Assembly (NCBI RefSeq): GCF_028401415.2
Contig: NZ_CP171821.2
Location: forward strand, 4,650,001-4,714,000
DNA length: 64,000 bases
Reading direction: 5' to 3'
Source: Glaciecola sp028401415
GTDB taxonomy: Bacteria; Pseudomonadota; Gammaproteobacteria; Enterobacterales; Alteromonadaceae
Below, piece after piece: positions 1 through 8,690 of the stretch. How positions within the stretch are numbered: the first letter of the stretch is position 1; the number at the start of each line of letters is the position of its first letter. A model generated the notes under the pieces. It was not told the DNA's origin. It was given only the letters and a program-made list of their open reading frames with translations, and did no database searches. The translations under genes were made by a program, and so were the position numbers.

Positions 1-1372
1 TCAAAACACCGAAAGTGGCAGGCGTTGCGACGCGTTTGGCACCAATGATAACGTTGCGCACGCCGCCGCCTTTTTGCTCAATTTCAGTATAGGCGCTTTC
101 GCCTATGACAATGGCATCATCCACCACAATCCCCAGCACCATAATAAATGCAAACAGTGACAGGATATTGATCGTGATACCCAATGCAGGCATCAGCATC
201 ATTGCGCCTAAAAAGCACACAGGCAAGCCAATCATTACCCAAAATGCAAGCTTAAAGCGCAAGAAAATCGCGAGCATCAAAAATACCAGAATGCCCCCTT
301 GCAGCATGTTACCAAGCATCATATCCAGGCGTCCGTTTAAGTAGTAGGTCATATCCACCAATACTTTTAACTGCACGCCTGCTGGCAAGGTTTTATTGCG
401 CTCTGCGATATAGTCGTTGACCGATTTCGCCACCGGGATAATATTTTGGCTGCGCGTTGCTTTTACGCCCATGTAAATGGCGTTTTCGCCGTTGTATTTG
501 AAGTAGCGCTCGCCCTCAGTAAATTCATCTTTGATATTGGCCACATCTTTAAGCAAGACCTTCGCGCCACCATCGCCAATTTTTACAGGAATATTGCGAA
601 ACTCTTCGCCATTGTAAAACTGGTTTTCAACGCGCACGGCAATCATGCCGCTGTCAGAGCGAATTTGTCCGGCTGAAAAGTTCGCTGAGAAGCGACGAAT
701 AGCCTGCGTCACATCTTCAATCGTCAAGTTGTATTTGCGCAGCATTTCCGGTTGAATTTCAATCCCAATTTCACCGTCTGGCACGTCTGCATTAACTATC
801 TGGACGTTGCCAAGTTGCAGTAACTCTTCTTCAATCTGATTGGCGAGCGGCTTTAGTTCAGTAAGCGGTAAATCTGCGACCACCGACATTTCGATAACGT
901 CTTGCTGCCATTCTATTTGCGAAACAGTAATGGGCTCCATTAAAGCGGGGAAGGTCGCTATGGAATCAACACGCGCTTTGATTTTGTCTAATACATCAGG
1001 CAAATGCTCATCTGGATGAATTTCCATGGTGACTCGACCGCCACCGCGCCAGGAGCGCCCAACCGATTTCTTGATTTCAGTAACATCGGTAATCGCTTCT
1101 TCAATTTTGATGACAATGTTTTCTTCAATCTCTTTTGGCGATGCGCCAGGATAGCTCACGTATGCATTGATGTAGTTAATTTCGATGTTGGGGAACATTT
1201 GTTTTTGAATGGTGAAATAGCTCACAATCCCCATAATAATAATGAAGCCCATCAAGAGGTTGGCCGCCACCGGGTTTTGCGCGAAAAATGCGATTAGGCC
1301 GCGCGGCATGGGTTCAACTTGAGGTGTATTTTCGCTAGATTTGTTTTCGTCAGACATACTTTCGTTAGACAT
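1..1372 (-). CDS. RND efflux transporter permease, 5' part only
   Basis: Inner-membrane permease of an AcrB/MexB-type resistance-nodulation-division pump, which exports substrates using the proton gradient. The gene runs off the left edge, so only about 457 N-terminal residues are present. After a short acidic leader comes PRGLIAFFAQNPVAANLLMG, the first membrane helix, then the periplasmic porter region with the family signature FPNIE-x-NYI. The segment nearest the edge carries a hydrophobic helix and VLGIVVDDAIVIGE, the conserved acidic helix used in proton relay. The start is the first of two nearby in-frame ATGs; the second is 15 bases further in. The adaptor gene ends 10 bases upstream, so the two form an operon. 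Substrate cannot be read from sequence. Confidence 0.93.
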   Translation of the reverse strand, partial: MSNESMSDENKSSENTPQVEPMPRGLIAFFAQNPVAANLLMGFIIIMGIVSYFTIQKQMFPNIEINYINAYVSYPGASPKEIEENIVIKIEEAITDVTEIKKSVGRSWRGGGRVTMEIHPDEHLPDVLDKIKARVDSIATFPALMEPITVSQIEWQQDVIEMSVVADLPLTELKPLANQIEEELLQLGNVQIVNADVPDGEIGIEIQPEMLRKYNLTIEDVTQAIRRFSANFSAGQIRSDSGMIAVRVENQFYNGEEFRNIPVKIGDGGAKVLLKDVANIKDEFTEGERYFKYNGENAIYMGVKATRSQNIIPVAKSVNDYIAERNKTLPAGVQLKVLVDMTYYLNGRLDMMLGNMLQGGILVFLMLAIFLRFKLAFWVMIGLPVCFLGAMMLMPALGITINILSLFAFIMVLGIVVDDAIVIGESAYTEIEQKGGGVRNVIIGAKRVATPATFGVL

Positions 1373-1382
1373 GATGCTCTCC

Positions 1383-2555
1383 TTAATCCATGTTGTATGA
1401 AATTAAGGCTTGGTCAGGCGATTTTACTTTTACCTGCATGCCGTTTTGTGGATACTCTGGTAGCTCTTTTACCATTCTGTCATCAGCATTTACGCCGCTT
1501 GATATAAAGAAGTAGCTACCTTCTTCACGAATCACTTCTACCTGATGAGATTCCAATTCGTCATTTTCATTAAGTACCCAAAGTTTGCGATTGTTCACGA
1601 GAGATTGCGGTACTTTAAAGACGTTCTGCAGTTGCTTACCTGCTATACTGACTTCCACATAGCTGCCAAACTTAAGTGCAGGTGCGTTGCCATTCAGACT
1701 GTAGGGGTCTTCGACTCGCACCACTAAATGAAGCATGCGAGTGGCATCATCTAGTACACCTAAATCGCGAGAAACAAAGCCGGCACGCTGAATAGGGGCT
1801 CTGTCTTTTGTGGTAATAACCGCTTCGTTTCCGCGCATCTCATCAAGCAAAAAAGGACGGTCAAAGCCTGCGATGGGTAATACCACTTCTGCCGTTTCAA
1901 CATTACTTAATGTAGCAACAGTCATACCCGGGGTGACATATTGTCCTGAGCCGATTTGCCTAGACATGACTAAGGCGTCATATGGAGCGGTTACTTGCGT
2001 CTTGTTAAGGTTTCTTTTGGCAATTCGCAAAGAGGCTTCGGCTGATTTAAGCTGCGCTTGTGCGCTCAACACTTGAGGCTTGCGTAAGTAAAGGTCAGAT
2101 ACTTGATTCGCCCCTAAGTTTTTAGCTTCACGTTGCGCGACTTTTTGACGGGCCAGCTCTTCGGTTAGTGTTGCCTGTGCAAGGGATACTTGTGCTTCAG
2201 CTTGCAACACTGCCGCTTCATAGGCGTCTGGCTCGATCAAAAAGAGAATATCGCCTCGCTTAACTACACCACCCTCAACAAAGTTCTCGTTCCAACTTAA
2301 GACTTCCCCCGAGACTTGCGCAGCGAGCACGGTTGTTTCAAGCGGCTTTACTTCTCCGAAGCTGGAAATCACCACATCATGATTTAGAGGCACCAGTGCC
2401 TCTACACTAACGGTAGGGCGAGTGTCGACAGGTTCTTTTTCGTCTTCGTCCTCAGCGGTGGCTTGAATGCCCGTGCTTATCCCTACAGCAACTGCAATAA
2501 TTGCAAAAAAGCCTATGGCCTTGAGCAGATTAGATTTCAGTGAGCTACCTTTCAT
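1383..2555 (-). CDS. RND efflux periplasmic adaptor (membrane fusion protein, HlyD family)
   Basis: A 390-residue periplasmic adaptor that would join the downstream RND permease to an outer-membrane channel. Visible features are an N-terminal signal anchor (about residues 10-30), an acidic linker, the split biotinyl-lipoyl-like domain (GEVLSWNENFVEGGVVKRGD near residue 90 and TAPYDALVMSRQIGSGQYV near 200), and an intervening alpha-hairpin rich in Ala, Gln and Glu (about 110-180). A beta-barrel and a membrane-proximal domain follow. Length is typical. It lies just upstream of the permease on the same strand. No TolC-like gene is seen nearby, so a shared outer-membrane channel is inferred. Confidence 0.93.
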   Translation of the reverse strand: MKGSSLKSNLLKAIGFFAIIAVAVGISTGIQATAEDEDEKEPVDTRPTVSVEALVPLNHDVVISSFGEVKPLETTVLAAQVSGEVLSWNENFVEGGVVKRGDILFLIEPDAYEAAVLQAEAQVSLAQATLTEELARQKVAQREAKNLGANQVSDLYLRKPQVLSAQAQLKSAEASLRIAKRNLNKTQVTAPYDALVMSRQIGSGQYVTPGMTVATLSNVETAEVVLPIAGFDRPFLLDEMRGNEAVITTKDRAPIQRAGFVSRDLGVLDDATRMLHLVVRVEDPYSLNGNAPALKFGSYVEVSIAGKQLQNVFKVPQSLVNNRKLWVLNENDELESHQVEVIREEGSYFFISSGVNADDRMVKELPEYPQNGMQVKVKSPDQALISYNMD

Positions 2556-2884
2556 TGTTTTGGTTCCTTGTTGAGTACACCACTTATTATATGCTTTGTG
2601 TATTTACAAGGTATGTGCCAAATGTAACTAAATATATGATTTTTTACTCAAAGTGCACAAATCGCGGCGATCAGCGTCTGGTAAGATGAGTTAATTTTGT
2701 CTTTTGCTGATTATTAGTGGTTTATTTGACTAATGATTTGGTGAAAATTGCAATATTTTGGTTGATAAGTCGCCCGGAATCAGATTGTTAGCGCGCCTTG
2801 CAAATCATCTTCATCCTTGTTTCATGTTCGCTTTTCATCCAATTGCTGATAGTGTTACGAGCATAATAAAAAAGGATACTCGCC
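2556..2884. other. Intergenic region between divergent genes
   Basis: This AT-rich stretch separates the minus-strand efflux operon from the plus-strand coiled-coil membrane protein and must hold both promoters. I see no convincing gene, repeat or operator. A good Shine-Dalgarno sequence (AAAGGA) lies just before the plus-strand ATG at 2885. Confidence 0.5.
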
Positions 2885-3814
2885 ATGCACAAACGCACCT
2901 TTACACTTTGTTTGCTACTGCTTATTTTTTTAGCTATGCCATTGAGTTTTGTCGCTCATGCCCAAGGCGAGCAAAACGCCGATTCGATTCAACCAGTTGA
3001 GCGAGCCTATAACAGCCAAGTTGCCGATTCGATGAAAGCCGTCGAGCAAGTGCCGCCAGTCGTTACTGTGAATCAGGCTATGGACGACTTGCCTGATGAT
3101 TTTCAGCAAATAGTGGTTCGCAGAAAAAATATTTTGTTGTCAATCAACCGCACCAATTCTCAGTTAGCCATGTTGCAAGGCGATATGTATTCTTATGCTT
3201 ACTCTTCGCCAGAGATGCTGCAGCGAGAGCTAGATGAGGCCAATACACGACTTGTTCAAAACAAGGCATATATAACGCAGCTAGAAAACAGGGGAACTAG
3301 CCTGAGCGCGGAGGAGGAGCAATCCATCAAAGCTGCGCTTAGCTATATCGATATTGACGAGGATTCCATCAAAAGACTCGAGCGCGACATGCGAAAACTT
3401 CAGGAAGATGAACAACGCATCCAAAAGCTTAGCAATGATTTGCTGTCATATGAAAACACACTGACTGCAATCGAGCTAAAACTCGGCAATATGTTCAACT
3501 TAGAAAAAGAACGCAACAGCTTTAGAATGATGACGAGCATCGCCTTTGTCGCGTTGGTAGCGATAGTCATCGTCGGGTTTTACATTATTGCGCTGAAAAA
3601 AGAAAACATCGCAGAATCTATCTTTGCTGGCGAAAAGGGTATTCAATTTGTCACTATTTTCTTAATTGTTATTTCAATTATTTTATTTGGCATTATGGGC
3701 GTGTTGGAAAGCAAAGAATTGTCAGCATTGCTTGGTGGACTATCAGGCTACATTCTTGGAAGGGTCAGCACCTCGACCGACCGCAAAAAAGATGAGGCAG
3801 TGCAGCAGGAGTAG
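2885..3814 (+). CDS. Exported coiled-coil membrane protein of unknown function
   Basis: I do not recognise a family. The 309-residue protein starts with a clear signal peptide (cleavage likely after AHA, residue 26). A long charged helical region follows (about 70-200, heptad-like Leu/Gln/Glu/Lys, good coiled-coil potential). At the C-terminus are two strong membrane helices (about 217-237 and 253-273) and a glycine-rich hydrophobic segment (about 280-292), then a short charged tail. It is therefore an inner-membrane protein with a periplasmic coiled coil. AAAGGA stands 8 bases before the ATG. It is monocistronic and ends facing asnS, with a strong dyad between the two genes. Confidence 0.8.
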   Translation: MHKRTFTLCLLLLIFLAMPLSFVAHAQGEQNADSIQPVERAYNSQVADSMKAVEQVPPVVTVNQAMDDLPDDFQQIVVRRKNILLSINRTNSQLAMLQGDMYSYAYSSPEMLQRELDEANTRLVQNKAYITQLENRGTSLSAEEEQSIKAALSYIDIDEDSIKRLERDMRKLQEDEQRIQKLSNDLLSYENTLTAIELKLGNMFNLEKERNSFRMMTSIAFVALVAIVIVGFYIIALKKENIAESIFAGEKGIQFVTIFLIVISIILFGIMGVLESKELSALLGGLSGYILGRVSTSTDRKKDEAVQQE

Positions 3815-3846
3815 TCAATGCAGAATGCGCTCCACTGAGCGTTAAT

Positions 3847-3878
3847 AAGTAGGCGTTAATCGCACCTAACGCCTACTT
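3847..3878. terminator. Hairpin between convergent genes
   Basis: A perfect 12-bp stem (AAGTAGGCGTTA / TAACGCCTACTT) with an 8-base loop sits between the membrane-protein gene and the convergent asnS. It lacks a long T-run, so it is a likely but not canonical bidirectional terminator. Confidence 0.6.
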
Positions 3879-3916
3879 GAATAATAATGCGTGTGGAATG
3901 TTTAATTAAATGCGCC

Positions 3917-5314
3917 TTAGTAATTTGCATTGCCAGGGGTACGTGGGAAGGGGATCACATCTCGTACGTTTTGCACGCCAGTAACATAAGCAACCAGCCT
4001 TTCAAAGCCTAAGCCAAAACCAGCATGTGGCACAGTGCCGTAGCGGCGCAAATCTCGATACCAAGCGTAATCTTCAGCATCTAGATTCATCTCAGCTAAA
4101 CGACGGTCGAATACGTCTAAGCGTTCTTCCCGCTGAGAGCCACCGATGATCTCTCCTATGCCTGGTGCGAGCACATCCATAGCCGCCACGGTTTTATTGT
4201 CGTCATTAATGCGCATGTAAAAGGCTTTGATGTCTTTTGGATAGTTTTGCATAATAACAGGCGCATTAAGATGTTCTTCCGCTATGTAGCGCTCGTGCTC
4301 AGACGATAAGTCCACGCCCCATTCAACAGGAAATTCAAATTTTCGCCCGCTTTTTTGTAAGATGTCGATAGCATCCGTATAGTCCATTCGAACAAAATCA
4401 GAATCAATGACTGACTGCATACGTGTGACAACGTCTTTGTTCACGCGCTGTTCAAAAAAGGCCATATCGTCTGCGCGCTCTTCTAGCACGGCTTTGAATA
4501 CATATTTTAAAAGGTCTTCAGCCAATTGCGCGACGGTAGATAAGTCTGCAAACGCGACTTCAGGCTCAATCATCCAAAACTCTGCCAAGTGGCGACTGGT
4601 GTTGGAGTTTTCCGCTCTAAAGGTTGGGCCAAAGGTGTAGACCTTAGACATAGCAGTGCAATAGGTTTCAACATTTAGCTGACCAGACACGGTCAAAAAC
4701 GTTTCTTTGCCAAAGAAGTCTTGGCTGTAGTCCACTTGTCCCTTGTCGTCTTTTGGCACGTTCATCATATCCAAAGTAGACACACGGAACATTTCGCCTG
4801 CGCCTTCGGTATCGGAGGCGGTAAGGATAGGGGTGCTTATCCAGCAATAGCCTTGTTCGTGGAAAAAGCGATGTATGGCTTGAGACAGGCAGTTGCGCAC
4901 GCGCGTTACCGCGCCAATGATGTTGGTTCTTGGGCGCAAGTGCGCGTGTTCACGCAAGTATTCGATGCTGTGGCGTTTTGCCGCCATTGGATAAGTATCT
5001 GGATTCTCGACCCAGCCAATGACTTCAATTGAGCTGGCCTCTATCTCAATGGCTTGTCCTTTGCCTTCGGATTGTTTTACCACGCCAATGGCAGATAATG
5101 AACAGCCGGTTGTGAGCTTGAGTACTTCGTCGTAGTTGGGCAAGGTATTTAGTGCAACCACTTGCACAGGATTAAAACAGCTACCATCATGTAAAGCGAT
5201 AAAAGAAAGGCCAGCTTTTGAGTCGCGCTTGGTGCGAACCCATCCTTTGATTTCTATCGTGCTGCCAATTTCATGCTTTTTTGCTAGCACGTCGGCGACT
5301 GGTGCCGTGATCAT
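3917..5314 (-). CDS. asnS: Asparagine--tRNA ligase
   Basis: Cytoplasmic class IIb aminoacyl-tRNA synthetase charging tRNA-Asn with asparagine. The N-terminal OB-fold anticodon-binding domain contains GWVRTKRDSKAGLSFIALHD; the catalytic core holds motif 2 (FRAENSNTSRHLAEFWMIEPE) and the C-terminal motif 3 (GFGLGFERL). With the start at 5314 the protein is 465 residues, the usual bacterial length, and begins MITAPVADVL, colinear with E. coli AsnS. GGGAGA lies 8 bases before this ATG. An upstream in-frame ATG at 5374 would add 20 residues with no family support. Confidence 0.98.
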   Translation of the reverse strand: MITAPVADVLAKKHEIGSTIEIKGWVRTKRDSKAGLSFIALHDGSCFNPVQVVALNTLPNYDEVLKLTTGCSLSAIGVVKQSEGKGQAIEIEASSIEVIGWVENPDTYPMAAKRHSIEYLREHAHLRPRTNIIGAVTRVRNCLSQAIHRFFHEQGYCWISTPILTASDTEGAGEMFRVSTLDMMNVPKDDKGQVDYSQDFFGKETFLTVSGQLNVETYCTAMSKVYTFGPTFRAENSNTSRHLAEFWMIEPEVAFADLSTVAQLAEDLLKYVFKAVLEERADDMAFFEQRVNKDVVTRMQSVIDSDFVRMDYTDAIDILQKSGRKFEFPVEWGVDLSSEHERYIAEEHLNAPVIMQNYPKDIKAFYMRINDDNKTVAAMDVLAPGIGEIIGGSQREERLDVFDRRLAEMNLDAEDYAWYRDLRRYGTVPHAGFGLGFERLVAYVTGVQNVRDVIPFPRTPGNANY

Positions 5315-5403
5315 AAAAAAAGTCTCCCGTGTTGAGTAGGCGCTTAGTATACTGATGGAAATTAATGATGCCACTACAAATGTTTACTGCATCTGTCTAT
5401 AGG

Positions 5404-5817
5404 ATGAATTTTTTTAAAACAATGACTGAAGACGAATTAAACATACCGAATAAGACGCTTGATCGGCGCAAAAAGGGGCGCTCTAAAGATCGCTTTTATC
5501 AAACGGTTATCGGCCTAAATTCGCTGGCATGGTTGCTGTTAATTGCGGCGCTCATTGTATTTCATTTTGCTCGCCCTGAATTCATCACGGGCTTACAAAA
5601 CTATTGGGGCATAGAGGGCAGAGAGGTGTGGTCACAGAAACACCTTGAGCAACTTCTCGGCATTTTGCAACTTTGCCTTGCCTTGAGTTTACTCGTTGTG
5701 GTGTTACGGCGGCGCAGGAGTCGGCGAAAGACCGACCCCTTCGGCCTAAATGAGTGGTTTTTGCTAGTCATTGCCGGTGTGAGTCTGCTGACTTTGTATC
5801 TCACTGTTTTATCGTAA
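5404..5817 (+). CDS. Small inner-membrane protein, unknown function
   Basis: A protein of about 137 residues with a basic cytoplasmic N-terminus (TLDRRKKGRSKDR) and three predicted membrane helices, one after the basic segment, one before a polyarginine stretch (LRRRRSRRK) and one at the C-terminus. The positive-inside pattern suggests both basic patches are cytoplasmic. The start is uncertain: ATGs at 5365, 5368, 5404 and 5422 are all in frame, and GGAA precedes 5368 by 7 bases. It is divergent from asnS. No enzymatic motif is visible and I do not recognise a named family. Confidence 0.7.
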   Translation: MNFFKTMTEDELNIPNKTLDRRKKGRSKDRFYQTVIGLNSLAWLLLIAALIVFHFARPEFITGLQNYWGIEGREVWSQKHLEQLLGILQLCLALSLLVVVLRRRRSRRKTDPFGLNEWFLLVIAGVSLLTLYLTVLS

Positions 5818-6163
5818 TATATTGCCTTTTAATCACTTGTTCTTTGCTGTTTCAAATCAGCTACATACGTCCACATCGCGCTTTTAAAAGCGTGCAGGGC
5901 GGCGGTTCATATCTTTCGCATTATTTTTAAATATTGCTGTCTGCATAAGCAGACACTTTCAATACCTCTCTTAAGCAAATGTTTCATATTAAATTATGTA
6001 AGCATATGAATTTAAAGAAATTAAAAATAGTGGCACATATCGTGTATTGAAAGTGGATAATTGGCTTCATTGACCGGTACAGACTCGCTACAGAAATTGT
6101 GATTAGGTCAAATTGGTTAAGCCAAGCTAAACAAATGAAAATAATAAGAAGAGCACAGACAAT
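5818..6163. other. Intergenic region with nested dyads
   Basis: No gene is evident. It holds a perfect dyad TGTCTGC-ATAA-GCAGACA at 5938-5955, and a second, wider perfect inverted repeat CACTTTCAATAC (5954-5965) / GTATTGAAAGTG (6044-6055). The DNA between the outer arms is very AT-rich. The promoter of the downstream EF-hand gene should lie here. Confidence 0.55.
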
Positions 6164-6472
6164 ATGAAAGTAAACATATTAATTGTGTGCATAGGGATAA
6201 GCGCATTAGCAATGCAGGCTGCAGCTGCATGGAACGAAGAGAGTGTTGGTCGTGCCTCACAAGTATCGGAATTAATCGAATACTTTGGCAACGTTGATAG
6301 AAACCAAGACGGCGTAATTTCTCTAAGAGAAGCATCAATGCAGGTGCAATTGTTAAAAGATTTTACTCGCGTTGACATCAACCAAGACGGTTACGTCAGC
6401 TTAGAAGAATTAGAGACTAGTTCGTTTTCAATTGGGTCATTTTCTCAATTAGCGATTGAAAAAACGAGTTAG
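6164..6472 (+). CDS. Exported EF-hand calcium-binding protein
   Basis: A 102-residue protein with a signal peptide (residues 1-22, cleavage near AAAA-W) and two canonical EF-hand loops: D45-R-N-Q-D-G-V-I-S-L-R-E56 and D71-I-N-Q-D-G-Y-V-S-L-E-E82. Positions 1, 3, 5, 7, 9 and 12 of each loop have the usual oxygen-bearing ligands and the central Gly is present, so both should bind calcium. It is a periplasmic or secreted single-domain calmodulin-like protein. It is monocistronic with palindromic DNA upstream. The target is unknown. Confidence 0.85.
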   Translation: MKVNILIVCIGISALAMQAAAAWNEESVGRASQVSELIEYFGNVDRNQDGVISLREASMQVQLLKDFTRVDINQDGYVSLEELETSSFSIGSFSQLAIEKTS

Positions 6473-6676
6473 CAAAGTTAGTGGGGCGTTTGCTTTGCGA
6501 GTGGCAGGCGTCCCCTTTTTATTTGTACCGCAAGTTAGCAACGCTACCCCTTCAAACTCGGCGCTCTTGATAACTAAGTTGTTGATTTAAAATTATTTTA
6601 TTCAATGTTCACCCATAAGCAACTTGCTCTGCTACTATATGCAGTCTGAAAAGGATGTTAGGAGTTAACCCCCAAA

Positions 6677-8077
6677 GTGCAAATTCGCTCGCTACGACAA
6701 CTTGTTCTGGGCTGCTACATGGTGGCGCTTGTCCCTTTGATTGCCTTACTTTGGCAAAGTCAGCAAGATTTTGATGACGTCAGCTATATCACCACCATTA
6801 ATACGCAGTTTTTTGTGTCAGTTGCAAGTGAACTGAGAGACTTAGAGCTGATTGGCGAGGACGTTGAGCGTTTAATTAAGCAATATCAGGTGCTGCCAAA
6901 CCCACAACTCGACGAATTGGCTGATTTCGCCATTGTGAGGTTCGAAGATAAACTAGCCTTTTTATGCGACGTACTAACGGATTTAGCAGAATGCAGCATC
7001 ATGCAGGGGCATATTAGCCAACTGCGGGATTATGCCGATTTTAACGACACCTTATTAGTTGATTCGCATTTAGCGCGCTTCTCAGATTCAATAGAAACCG
7101 TAAAAGAGCAAGTGAATGAGGCGGTCGGATTTCGCATTCGCGACCAACAAGAGTACCTAGATAATATCCAGCGTCGACAAGGTTGGTCAACGGGTTTGCT
7201 AGTGCTTATGTCACTTGCGCTAATTTTGCTTGCCGCCAGCTTGATTGTTAAGCCAGTACAAAAACTACAAGAAATAATTCACGCGATTGCAGCCTCAAGC
7301 CAAAAACTGCCGAATAAATCCTCCTCAGCGCCTAAAGAGTTAATGGCGGTTGAAAAAGACTTGTTTTGGCTAAATGATCGAATTTTACAGCTCGAAAAAG
7401 TGCGCACTGCGCTGTTAAGGCACGCATCACACGAGCTAAAAACGCCGCTTGCAAGCATTAAAGAAGGTTGTGCTATTCTAGAGAACGAGGTGGTGGGTAA
7501 ACTATCGCCAGGTCAGCAAGAGGTGGTGGGTTTATTAAACTCCTCTACGGAGCGTTTGAACATGTTAGTGGTCAAACTACTTGACTATAACGCCCTGCTG
7601 CAACAAGCCGAGCCAAGTTTTGAAAAACTTGATATTGTGGACTTAGTATCAGAATGTGTTGAACAATATCAGCTATTACTCAATCAAAATGAGCAACATA
7701 TAGATTCACACATTGACGAAACTATAGTGCTCATGAGCGACGAGGAGTTGCTCAGGCGTATTATGGATAACTTAGTGTCAAACGCCATTGCTTATGCTAA
7801 AAAACAAAGCGCAATTGTGGTTTACGTGAGTCAAAATGAGCAGCATGTCGTGATTGACGTATGTAATGATGGGAAGCCCATACCGGATGAGCTTAGGGAT
7901 GAAATTTTTGAGCCGTTTAAACGCGGTAAAGATAAGCGTAACGATATGGTAATAAGCGCTGGATTAGGCTTGTCCATTGTGGCGGACTGCGCTCGCTTAC
8001 TAAATGGCGATGTGGCCATTGTTGATGTGGAGCATGCTGACGTGTGTTTTAGAGTCAGACTTCCTAGGAGCCAATAA
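6677..8077 (+). CDS. glrK: Sensor histidine kinase of the GlrK/QseE type
   Basis: Membrane-bound kinase of the GlrK-GlrR system, which in enterobacteria responds to envelope conditions and drives sigma-54-dependent transcription. TM1 (about 8-25) and TM2 (about 172-192) flank a periplasmic domain. The H box is HASHELKTPLAS with His252 as the phosphoacceptor; the N box (NLVSNAIAYA), G1 (VCNDGKPI) and G2 (AGLGLSIV) boxes of the ATPase are present. Translation starts at GTG with AGGAG about 12 bases upstream; an internal ATG would remove TM1. Two bases separate it from the qseG-like lipoprotein gene, and the response regulator follows, the same order as in E. coli. Confidence 0.92.
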   Translation: MQIRSLRQLVLGCYMVALVPLIALLWQSQQDFDDVSYITTINTQFFVSVASELRDLELIGEDVERLIKQYQVLPNPQLDELADFAIVRFEDKLAFLCDVLTDLAECSIMQGHISQLRDYADFNDTLLVDSHLARFSDSIETVKEQVNEAVGFRIRDQQEYLDNIQRRQGWSTGLLVLMSLALILLAASLIVKPVQKLQEIIHAIAASSQKLPNKSSSAPKELMAVEKDLFWLNDRILQLEKVRTALLRHASHELKTPLASIKEGCAILENEVVGKLSPGQQEVVGLLNSSTERLNMLVVKLLDYNALLQQAEPSFEKLDIVDLVSECVEQYQLLLNQNEQHIDSHIDETIVLMSDEELLRRIMDNLVSNAIAYAKKQSAIVVYVSQNEQHVVIDVCNDGKPIPDELRDEIFEPFKRGKDKRNDMVISAGLGLSIVADCARLLNGDVAIVDVEHADVCFRVRLPRSQ

Positions 8078-8079
8078 GC

Positions 8080-8688
8080 ATGTCGAATCTGATTAAAGTC
8101 ATTATAACTGTTACATGCGCGGCTGCGCTCAGTGCATGCGAGTTATTGCATATACCTGGCCCTCAAACCCCGGTCAATGACGCGCCGGTTGAAGACGCCA
8201 ACGCAACCTACCTATGCAAAACGGCAGATACTTTAGAAAAATTCAATGACTATTGCCAACTTGATCGCTGGAGCGAGTTCTTACTCAATGTGGATGGCAT
8301 TAGCTGGGTAGAGCGCAGAGAGATTATAAAAACCCTCAGTGAGGCACCTGCCGATAGGCTTCAAAAGGTATTGCTGAGTCAGGCCGAAGACACGCCATAT
8401 GCCAATCGACTGCGTGCGCAAAACTGGATTAGAGCGCTTAAGCCAGTGATGGATGAGCAAATGCAAAAGGTGATCACGGTAATGGTGGAGCAGCCTTCGC
8501 AACAGCTACTGGAGCTCGAATCAGCCATTACCATCTTAAGCAGAGTGAACACGCGCCAAGAAAAAACAATCAGTGAATTACAAGAAACCTTAGAAGCGCG
8601 CCGCGAAGAACTAGAGACGCAACGCGACCAAGTAGAACAGCTTTTACAAATTGAAGCGAATATGTCAGATGAGAAAAGGGGTAATTAG
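8080..8688 (+). CDS. qseG: QseG-like lipoprotein of the GlrK/GlrR system
   Basis: A 202-residue lipoprotein: signal peptide with lipobox LSAC (Cys20), a central globular part with three further cysteines, and a C-terminal amphipathic helix rich in Glu, Gln and Arg (about 145-195) that probably forms a coiled coil. Sequence is poorly conserved in this family; identification rests mainly on its position between glrK and glrR, where E. coli has qseG (yfhG), an outer-membrane lipoprotein that modulates the kinase. It starts 2 bases after glrK and ends 2 bases before glrR, so the three are translationally linked. Confidence 0.75.
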   Translation: MSNLIKVIITVTCAAALSACELLHIPGPQTPVNDAPVEDANATYLCKTADTLEKFNDYCQLDRWSEFLLNVDGISWVERREIIKTLSEAPADRLQKVLLSQAEDTPYANRLRAQNWIRALKPVMDEQMQKVITVMVEQPSQQLLELESAITILSRVNTRQEKTISELQETLEARREELETQRDQVEQLLQIEANMSDEKRGN

Positions 8689-8690
8689 CC

